This document shows, in pieces, positions 39,859 through 48,400 of a DNA stretch of 64,000 bases. The notes under the pieces were generated by a model, which was given only the letters and a program-made list of their open reading frames with translations, did no database searches and was not told the origin of the DNA. This DNA comes from Lewinella sp. W8. Its GTDB lineage: Bacteria > Bacteroidota > Bacteroidia > Chitinophagales > Saprospiraceae. How positions within the stretch are numbered: the stretch's first letter is position 1; each line of letters starts with the position of its first letter. Both the position numbers and the translations under genes were made by a program. The stretch lies in assembly GCF_004375085.3 (NCBI RefSeq), contig NZ_SNAQ03000011.1, positions 124,001 to 188,000 of the forward strand, read 5' to 3'.

Positions 39859-40527
39859 TTACTTCCGGCGGAAGAAGCCGCCGAGCATTTTGGTGCCAAG
39901 GTCCACGATGTCGTCCACGGCGCTGCCGTCTCCGTCGCGATCGAGTAACTGACCGGCAATATTACCCAGTGGGCTGTTGCTGCGGGATTGGGGTTGCTGC
40001 CCCTTGGTGACGAAGTCCGTCAGCATACCGCCCAGGGTGCCGGCGTCCATGCCCGTAGATTTCTTGGTGCGGCCTAGCATGCCCATCAGGACGGGAGCCA
40101 GCGTTACCATCAGTGGGCCCACCTTTTCCAGGCTCAGGCCGCTGGTCTCACTCACTTCCTTCATGGTGGCTTCCTGCTGGTCACCCAGGATGTGCTTCAG
40201 GATACCCGCGCCGTTCATACTCCGGCGGAATTGATCCGGAATCTGGGGCTGTTGTTGCTGCTGGGGCGAGGCTCCCCCGAGGAGGCTGCCGAGGTGGTCC
40301 AGCACGCTGCCGTCGTGGTCCCGATCCAGGGCGTTGGCCAGGGCCGAAGCGCCGTCGGGCGTGGAGGCATTACGGGCCAGCGCACCCATCAGGGTGCTCA
40401 GGATGGCGCCGGAGGCGGCGGTGGTCTGCTGGCGGTCCGCACCGCCAATCTGTTGGGTAAGTTGGTCCATGAGACCGCTGGACAGCTGCTTGGTGAGCTG
40501 TTCTTGTAGTAATTGTGATAAATCCAT
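39859..40527 (-). CDS. DUF937 protein with EF-hand-like calcium loops
   Basis: The 222-residue protein has a DUF937 domain: an N-terminal helix LSQLLQEQLTKQLSSGLMDQLTQQIGG, AILSTLMGALARNASTPDGASALANAL, and a second helical set ILKHILGDQQEATMKEVSETSGLSLEKVGPLMVTLAPVLMGML. Two short segments, LDRDHDGSVLDHL (about residue 67-79) and LDRDGDGSAVDDI (about 195-207), have the D-x-D-x-D-G spacing of EF-hand/dockerin calcium loops. No signal peptide or membrane helix; localisation unclear. DUF937 proteins are of unknown function. It is a single gene with a shared terminator downstream. Confidence 0.85.
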   Translation of the reverse strand: MDLSQLLQEQLTKQLSSGLMDQLTQQIGGADRQQTTAASGAILSTLMGALARNASTPDGASALANALDRDHDGSVLDHLGSLLGGASPQQQQQPQIPDQFRRSMNGAGILKHILGDQQEATMKEVSETSGLSLEKVGPLMVTLAPVLMGMLGRTKKSTGMDAGTLGGMLTDFVTKGQQPQSRSNSPLGNIAGQLLDRDGDGSAVDDIVDLGTKMLGGFFRRK

Positions 40528-40654
40528 GGAAGTAATATCGGACTTTCGGGGGAAAAACGCCAGCCCACAGCGGATAATTGGCCCCGGTCAGGCCTCATTT
40601 TTCTCCCCAAAAACGACACCAAAATCTCCGAATTATGGAAAGGGGGATAAACCC

Positions 40655-40693
40655 CAATAAAAAAGCGGCAGACCAACGATTGCCGGTTGCCGC
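40655..40693 (-). terminator. Minus-strand terminator-like hairpin
   Basis: On the minus strand GCGGCAACC and GGTCTGCCGC pair (one bulge), followed by TTTTTTATTGG. The nearest upstream minus-strand gene ends 300 bp earlier. Confidence 0.5.
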
Positions 40694-40759
40694 ACAAAGA
40701 TTCAAACTACTCTATATCGGTCTTGGAATTGATGCGCTTACGGGTGCGCATAACCCTTT

Positions 40760-40920
40760 GAGCTTATTTGGATTTTGGTCTTCTGGCCGGATTTGAGATT
40801 TTTTTGGCGATAGCAAGGCGGGAATACCGGATTTTAGCAGCGCTAATTGAGGATTTTCCCAACGCAGCTAGCGTCAAAAAAGGCCAAATAGAGGCCGATT
40901 ATTAAAGTCCAAATAAGCTC
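40760..40920. repeat. 161-bp segment bounded by 13-bp inverted repeats
   Basis: GAGCTTATTTGGA (40760-40772) and TCCAAATAAGCTC (40908-40920) are exact inverted repeats. The interior is AT-rich and non-coding, as in a small decayed mobile element, but no flanking duplication is evident. Confidence 0.45.
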
Positions 40921-40991
40921 TTGATTTCATTTGCCATCAAAACGGAACGGTCGGCAAAAAGATTGTGACGCCGAATGTTAAAACGGTCGGC

Positions 40992-41225
40992 CTAGTAGAA
41001 ATAGGTTTTCAGCCAGGCGTAGTACTCCCGCCAGTTCTTGATGAGCAGCAGCAGGGCGAGGATACCACCGAACAACAGCAGCAGTTTGGCTTTTTTGGCC
41101 GTTTCGGCGTTGCGCTCCCGGCGGCTTTTGTACTTGTGGCGAGTTGATTGTCTGGGCACTTGCGTAGAAATTTGGTGCGGTAAAGATACGGTCCGGAGTA
41201 GGGGCTTTGCAGGATAATGATTCAT
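40992..41225 (-). CDS. Small single-pass membrane protein of unknown function
   Basis: The frame gives 77 residues from an ATG at 41225, or 55 residues from a GTG at 41159. The shorter form, RQSTRHKYKSRRERNAETAKKAKLLLLFGGILALLLLIKNWREYYAWLKTYFY, is more natural: a strongly basic cytoplasmic N-terminus, one membrane helix (LLLLFGGILALLLLI) and a short aromatic tail. No family is recognised. A MITE-like element ends 20 bp upstream of the ATG and so occupies the expected promoter region. Confidence 0.6.
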   Translation of the reverse strand: MNHYPAKPLLRTVSLPHQISTQVPRQSTRHKYKSRRERNAETAKKAKLLLLFGGILALLLLIKNWREYYAWLKTYFY

Positions 41226-41543
41226 TCAAACAAGCGCTCAAACTTAGGCTGTTCCGTGAGATTTTATCAGCGATTCCTGCGGAATCGCGGCAGTTTAGAG
41301 GGGCAAATGGTAGCGGCAAGGCATGCCTTGCCGCTACTGAAAAATTCAAGGACTTGATGGCCAAAGGATTAATTCACGGACCGACTTACGTTTAAACGAT
41401 ATCGTATGGCCGCAGCGCGCGGGTGCCACGAAAGCAGGAAAAAGAGCAATGAAATTCAATTTTTCCCTTCAACCCTCCATTCCTTCAATCCTTCAATCCC
41501 TCAATTCATTGCACCTGCGCGCCGCGGCAAACTCTAAACACCC
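41226..41543. other. 318-bp intergenic region with MITE-like element
   Basis: No gene seen. It contains the MITE-like copy (41245-41388), a pyrimidine-rich tract of CCTTCAATC-type repeats (about 41466-41505) and a GCACCTGC motif (41511-41518) 26 bp past the PorP gene. Confidence 0.7.
41245..41388 (-). mobile_element. MITE-like element, copy 2 (inverted)
   Basis: The left end TAGGCTGTTCCGTGA is identical to the terminal repeat of copy 1; the right end TCACGGACCGACTTA has four changes. The interior, including the 24-bp palindrome, matches the reverse complement of 1435-1578 with 11 mismatches overall and no gaps. No clear target duplication remains. It lies immediately upstream of the small membrane protein gene. 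Confidence 0.75.
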
Positions 41544-42494
41544 TTACCGAAGATCCCGCGGGTCCACGATGCGCCCGGCATCCGAGCGACCACCAACGGA
41601 GTAGCGCAGCATACATTCGATGCTGCCACTCTGGGCAGTTCGCAGGTCACTGAGCCCCAGGTCGTAGGTGAGCCCCAGGGTGAGGTGCTCGGAGAGGGAC
41701 ACGCCGAAGAGCGCGCTGGCGCTCTCGCCACCCCCGTTACCGCCCAGGCGGTAAGACAGGCCGGAGAAGAGGCTTTCCCCCAGGTAGGCGGTCACGTTGA
41801 TGTCGGCGTCGAAGGGCGCTCCGGCCACGATCTTGGTCAGCAGCTGGGGCTCCAGAGCAAACTTGTCGTTGAGCTTGAACTTCATTCCCCCCATAAAGTA
41901 GTAGTGGCGGGCTTCCCGGGAGATGATGGTCTCTTCCTCCCCCAGGTCGATGTTGTTTTCCAGCATCCGGGGCAGACTGAGGCCAAAATAGAAGTTGGGG
42001 CCGTCCAGGAAAATGCCGGCTCCGAAGTTCGGAACCACCTTGGATTCCGTCGCTCCGGGAATGGCCTGATCCGCCCCGCCTCCCTGAATGGGATCCGCGT
42101 TCTGGTACTCAATGTTGAAGTAGCGGGCGGAGGCCGATACCCCGATCCCAAGCCGGGTTCCCCGACCAATGGCAAAACGGTAAGCGTAGCTTCCCTCCAC
42201 GTTGTACTGCTGCTCCAGCCCTACGGTAACCCGGCTGAAGCGAGCACCGACGCCGGTGCCCGCAGCGGTGATGTTGGTGTTGAAGGTGGCCAACTGACTG
42301 CTCGGAGCATCCTCAAAGCCCAGCCACTGCTGGCGAACAATGGCGTGAAAAGTAGCGGATTCCACGGCCCCGGCGTAGGCGGGGTTCAGGCCCAGTTTAT
42401 TGTACATAAACTGCGTGTACTGAGCGTCCTGCTGACCCCAAAGGAAGGGGGTGAGGAAGAATAGTGCGCAGCAAAGTAATGGTAGCTTTTTCAT
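41544..42494 (-). CDS. PorP/SprF-family type IX secretion membrane protein
   Basis: The 316-residue protein begins with a signal peptide (MKKLPLLCCALFFLTPFLWGQ, 1-21) when started 4 nt after the stop of the giant gene upstream. The mature start QDAQYTQFMYNKLGLNPAYAGAVESATFHAIVRQQWLGFEDAPSSQ is the hallmark of PorP/SprF proteins (Q-Y-x-Q-F-M-x-N-x-x-x-N-P-A-Y-A-G). The rest is a 14-strand-like outer membrane barrel ending in LGLTYDLGLSDLRTAQSGSIECMLRYSV. SprF is needed for surface export of the adhesin SprB, and here the arrangement (giant type B cargo, then PorP/SprF) is the same. Confidence 0.93.
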   Translation of the reverse strand: MKKLPLLCCALFFLTPFLWGQQDAQYTQFMYNKLGLNPAYAGAVESATFHAIVRQQWLGFEDAPSSQLATFNTNITAAGTGVGARFSRVTVGLEQQYNVEGSYAYRFAIGRGTRLGIGVSASARYFNIEYQNADPIQGGGADQAIPGATESKVVPNFGAGIFLDGPNFYFGLSLPRMLENNIDLGEEETIISREARHYYFMGGMKFKLNDKFALEPQLLTKIVAGAPFDADINVTAYLGESLFSGLSYRLGGNGGGESASALFGVSLSEHLTLGLTYDLGLSDLRTAQSGSIECMLRYSVGGRSDAGRIVDPRDLR

Positions 42495-42498
42495 GGGA

Positions 42499-45400
42499 TT
42501 ATCGTTCAATGCGTACGTGACCGTTCAGGGGCTCGCGCTGGCCACCGAAGTCAATGGTGAAGAAATAGGTCGCAACGGGTAGTTCACTGCCCTGGTAGGT
42601 CCCGTCCCAATCGTTGGCGTAGGGGCGCTCGCTCCGGAAGACCTCGTCTCCCCACTGATTGTAAATGGTCACCTGACTCTCCGGGAAGCTGACTACGTCC
42701 AGAAGACAGGGCACCACGAAGGTGTCGTTCATGCCGTCGTTGTTGGGCGTGAAGATGTTTGGCGCCCGGCATTCCGCGTCCTGTCCGATGAGGATGAATA
42801 CGCTCGCCGTGGCCGTTTCGCAACCGTCGGAGCTTACCTCGTACACGATTTCGATCTCGCCAACGAAATTGGCGGGGGCCCGGTAAGTGAAGGTGCCGTC
42901 GCCGTTGTCGATCAGCTCACCCTGGGCGGGAGCGTCCAGGAAACGGATCGAACTACCGGTTGGCAGATCATCATTGACCAGTGGGTCAAAGGAGATCTCC
43001 CCCTGGAATTCGACCTCGAGGGCGTCGTTACGGGGCTTCGGAGGTTCGTTGTAAAAGATGGAAACGGTATCCCGCGAACGATCCCCACAGAAGCCTTCGT
43101 CTACCTCCCAGACAAAGAAGTTCTCTCCGGGGGCGAGGTTGCCAACCGTGGTGTTGGGGTCTGCGGGGTCGGTAATGAAGACCTCGTCGGAAAGTGCCGT
43201 CCAACGCCCGATGGAGCCAATACTGGGGGTGCTGGCCTCCAGGGTAGCCGTTTGTTCCAGGTTACAAACCGTCCGATCGGCTCCGGCAAACGGCGATGGA
43301 TCACTGACGTTCACCAGGACCACGTCGGATTTTACGCCGCAGTTACTGCGGACCGTCCACGTGAACGAATAGACGTTGTCGGGCTGCAGGCCGGTGATCA
43401 GGGTGTTGGGGTCTTCGGGGTCTTCGATGACCACGCCAAGAATTTCCTGCGCCAGTGCCTGGGTCCATTCTCCGGCGCTGCCCACCTGAACCGTAGGCGT
43501 CGCGTTGAGGAAAAGCTCCTCACCAATACAGGCCAGGATGTTTTCTCCCGCAACGGCTTCCTCTCCGTCGGAGACCGTAAGCGTGATGGTATCCGCCGCG
43601 TAGTCTACACAGCTGCCGTTGGACAGGGTCCAGGCAAACTCGTACGGGCCGCCAAATTCGGAAAGCCCCTGAACGGCCGTGGTCCGGGAAGTGGGGTTGA
43701 CGATGGTGATGTCGCCGGTGCCGGCCACCATAGACCAGCGTCCCGTTCCGGACGTAATGGGTCCTGCCTCCAGCAGGAATAATCCTTCGCAGACGATAGT
43801 ATCCCGTCCCGCAAAGGCTACTTCCTGATTGGCTTCGTCCAGACGGACGTTCACTTCCGTAGAACGCTCGCTTTCGCAACCGTCCAGGATGGTGCGAACG
43901 CTGAATCCGAAGAGACCTCCACCGGCGAAGAGACCAAAATCACTGACCGAGAGCGTCGTGCTGGTCGTGGGGTCTCCGATGGGAACCTGTCCGTTCTGGA
44001 TGTACCACTGATAGCTGGCGCCCGCCGTGGTGGTGTTGGGATTGACGGTCAGTTCCAGTACGGAACTTTCGTCACTGATGCAGACCGGAGCGATCGGCTG
44101 AACGACGGGGACCCGAGGGGTGGGCCGGACTTCCACGTCCACAAACATGGTGTCTGAGGCACAGCCGTTGATCGCGGCCACCACACTGTACTGGCCGGTG
44201 TGAACGTCGGGGTCGGCACTGATGATGACCGGATCCGGAATCGAGCTGCTGAAGTTGTTGGGACCCCGCCAGGTGTAGACGGCTCCCGGGAGGTCGGTGG
44301 CCTGGAAGTTGATGGCCTGACCGGAACAAGCGGGGGCATTAGCCGAAACGCTCAGTTCGGGGAAGGCCGTTACGGTAATCATCCTTGCCGGAGAAGGCAG
44401 GGACGAGCATCCGTTGCGTACTACCCGCACGGTATAGGGCCCCGAATTTTCGGGCGCAAGTTCATTCAGGAGCAGCCGGTTGGTGCTGGTAGGAATGTTG
44501 GTACCATCGGGCAGTCGCCACAGGTAGGTGAAACCAGGACCAAAATCATTGGTCTGCAGCGCCAGGGTGTCGCCGGAACAAACGTTCGTCAGTCCGTCCA
44601 ACGTAAAGGGAGCGATCGGTGCCGCGGGCGCAAAGTCCAGTTCAATCTGCTGCGAGAAGCGCGGCGAACGGCAGCCCTGTTCGTCGGTTACGGTCAACGA
44701 ATACAGTCCGTTGGAGGCGAGGCTGACGTTGGGGATGGTGAGGGTGTCGTTGGTACTCGTTCCCTGCGGGCCACTCCAGCTGAAGGAATAGTTGTTTCCC
44801 GGAGCTTCGTTGGGCGATACGGCGGCGACCAGGGTGACGGTTTCACCCCCGTTCAAACAGCGGCCCTGGGCCACGATGATGGAATCTACGCTGAGACCGG
44901 ATAGCAGGTCCACCACGAGGGTGTCCTGATCCGTACAACCGGAAGGAGAAGTTACGGTGAGCACGTAGTCTCCCATGATACTGGAATCCACGCTTTCGAT
45001 CACCGGAGCAATCAGGCTGCTCTCAAAGCCGTTAGGACCCGTCCAGAGGTATTCACTATTCGCGATGGAACTGCTGCCCTGAAGGATCAGGTCATTACCT
45101 ACGCAAATGGGGTCCGGGATGGTCATGGTTGTCGCCTCGGGGCTTACGCCCAGAGTGACTACGGCGACGGGACCGGGTGCGGAGGGGCACTCGCCCCGTT
45201 GGACGCTGACGCGCCATTCACCGGCTACTGCTGCCGTTACGGGGGCAAGCCGGAGCGTGGGACTGGTGGTGGCGATTTCCTGCCCGTTCGGGCCGAAGAA
45301 AACATAATTCGATGCCAGGGGGTCCTGGGCGGTCAGGGTCAGGGTATCCCCTACACAGACCGCACCTTCTACGAGGAGGTTGGTGGGTGGCGTGGCGGGA

Positions 45401-48400
45401 GTGACGATTACCTCGACGGAATCCCGGAGGCTGATACAGCCCTCTTCCCGGATGGCCTCCAGGTAGTAGAAGCCGGCGTCTTCCGGTCCGATGTTGGTCA
45501 GGGAGGCGACCTGGCCCTGGGCAGAGAAGCCGTTCGGACCGCTCCAGCGGAAACTCAGACCGGCCTGCGCGGTGGTCACCAGGTTGGCGGTGCCAAACTC
45601 ACAAACTTCGATGGTCTCGTCAATGATGGAAGCCACGGGCCGGGTCGTCGAACCTACGTTAACGATCGCGGAAGGGGTGGAAGAACAGCCGTTCACCAGG
45701 GCGATGGCAAAAAAGCTTCCACTGTTTTGTCCCGCTGCGAAACTGGCCATAAAATTATCGCTGGTACTGGTGCCGAGGAATACAGCGTCTCCCGGAATGC
45801 CGCGGTACCATTCGTAAACTACGGCCCCGACGTAGGTGGAGGTAGACCTCAGGGGAACCATTTCTCCGAAACAAACGCTCATGGGAGCGTCCAGCGTCGG
45901 TGGAGGGGGAACCTCCCCGATGTTGATGTTCACCACGCCTTCGGCCACACAACCGGTAATTCCCCGGATTTCTACCCGGTAGGCACCGTCGTTATCCTCG
46001 TCAACCCCAGGAATGACTGGGTTCTCGGACGTACTGATCAGGTTGCCGTTGGGGTCAAACCACCGGAAGGTGTAAATCACCTGCCCGGGACCGGCAGCGG
46101 TGGGCGGGTTGGCCATCAGCCGCAGGGTGTCTCCACCACATACGGTGGTAGAGGCCGTGGGCATGGGTTCCTGGGCCGCAATGCTGATGATGGTGGAACA
46201 GCTGTCTACGTTGCCGGCCGCATCAAAGACCTGCAGGGTGACGTTCTCCGTCGTGCCGATACGGTCACAGGTAAAGTTGTTGGGGGCCAGCAGGAAGGAG
46301 TCAATGCCACAGTTGTCGGAACTGCCGCCGTCGACCAGTACAGGGTCTACGGTTACGGGACTAAGTCCCGAAGGATCGATAAATACCGTAGTGGGTTGGC
46401 AAACGGCGATCGGAGCAATGGTATCCAGTACGCTGACCTGAATGGTACAGGTGTCGGTATTACCACCGAGGTCCGTTACGAGGTAAGACAGGTTAGTAAT
46501 GCCCTGGTTGAAGTTCACGAAGGGAGCCGGAGCGGCCTCGTTGGTCTGGGTCAGGGGGATCTCGGTGGCCCCGCTGGCAAAAAACTGGGGGTACAGTGTC
46601 CGGAAGGTAAGCGTCAGGTAGGCGTAAGTGTTGCCGTCGGTAGCTCCTTCGTTTTCGATGGTGCTTCCATCGCAGGGAATCAGTCCGTCTCCGGGGCTTG
46701 CCGGCGGTACGGTAACGGCCCGGGGCCGCAGGCTAATGGTCGTATTACCGTTGTTGACCAGGGCCATGAATTCTTCGGCTCCGATGGTCATCCGGAGCAG
46801 TCCTTCGGTCATGCACGTGGCGTCTCCCCGTTGGGTAGAGCCCAGGACGGTCCCGTCCGACAAGACGACATCCAGGACCGCGCGCTGATTGTCGAACCGA
46901 CCGACGAAGCGCAGGTCAATGTCTACGCTGTCGTATAGTTGGGCGGGAATGCCACTAATGTTCAGGACCATCTCCCCGGCCAGGAAGTCGTTCAGGTTGG
47001 GGTCGAAAAAGAAGGGGAAAAAGCGATCCTGAAGTGACGCCGGCGCTTCAAAACTGATCAGCTCGTAGGCTTCGCAGTTGTCGGAAACGGCAACGGGCAG
47101 GGGCACCTCCAGGGCTACCCGACAGCTGTCTTCGTTGGTGAACAGCACTACGTCATCGGGGCAGGTAACCACGGGCGGTTCCCGGTCCTCCACCGTAATG
47201 GTGTACAGGCATTCGTCGGTATTACCGCCGCAGTCGGTGGCCCGGTAGCGAATCTGGTGCAGACCGAGGTCGAGGGTGGTAAAGACCGTATCGATGGGGT
47301 CAACCGTCATGAAATCTTCCCCGTCAATGCTTACTTCGTAGACGATGTCCGTCAGACGGAAGACGGGTTGCCGCAGGAAAATGTAGGCGCGACTCCCTCC
47401 GTCACAGAGGTTGTTGATGGCGAAGGTTCCCGGGCGGTCAGCGGGAATGTTGGGAATCAGACGAATGGTCACCACCCCGTCAACGGCGTAGCGGTTGAAC
47501 AGGGCCGCGGGCAGCGTCACGGTGGTCTCCACGTCGGAGCACTGAACTTCCCCGTTTGCCGTTACGCCCAGAACGGTATCGTCCTCCCCGAGGATGGTGA
47601 AGAATTCTTCCGCACCTTCGGCATCGATATTCTCCAGGGTAATTTCCAGGGTGCCGGCCGCAAAACCGTTGACCGGTAGATCTACGCCGACGGGCAGGTT
47701 AAAGGTCAGGGGGTCAACCGGAACGGAACCGAGTTCGGCGGGGTTGTTGGCCATGCTCGTGATGGTGGCCGTGTCCCGCAACAACAATTGGAAGGGAAGG
47801 CCGCTCACGCACTGATCTTCGATGACCGGAGGGGGTAGAGCCACCATGGCCGCACAATTACCGGGATCCGTGGGGATCACCTGACTTTCCGGACAGTTAA
47901 AAATGTTGACGGGCAGTTCGTCGATCTGACGGTATTCAACGGTGGCAATGCTGGTGTTGCCACACTGGTCGGAGACAATCACGTCAACCGAAAGCCTGCG
48001 GACGGTTCCGTCGCCCTCCGCACAGGAGAGGGGAGGAAGCATCGGGAAGTTATCCGTTCCGGACTCCACAATGGAAACCGTCAGATCGTCCTCGGCAGTA
48101 CAGGCATCGGCGAAGCGGGCGCCGGCCAGGTTGTTGACCCATTCCACGAGCAAATCCGCCTGGGAGCGCTCGTTGTTACAACTGGAAATCAGGTTCTGGG
48201 GCATCTCCAGAAATACCGGTGCCGTGGTGTCGATCACGGTAAGGTGCTGGGTGAAAAAGCGGGAGTTGTCGCAGTCGTCAAAAATGCGCCAGCGGCGATT
48301 GACGGTGAAGTTACCGGGACAGTCTCCGGGAATAATCTCGTCCTCAAAGCTCAGGTTAGGGGTAGGGTCACAATCGTCAAAGACGTCGGTGGGCGTACCG

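Larger units (their letters stand above)
40528..40991. other. 464-bp intergenic region with terminator-like hairpin and 13-bp inverted repeats
   Basis: No gene seen. It contains a minus-strand terminator-like hairpin (40655-40693) and perfect 13-bp inverted repeats 135 bp apart (40760-40772, 40908-40920). A small non-coding RNA ending at the hairpin is possible but unsupported. Confidence 0.55.

Noticed and set aside
1459-41364. Two similar small frames (1459-1800 plus strand, 40978-41364 minus strand) that share their N-terminal sequence, as if a conserved protein family.
   Set aside because: Both frames lie across the two MITE copies; the shared residues come from the repeat, and the remainder is antisense to other genes.
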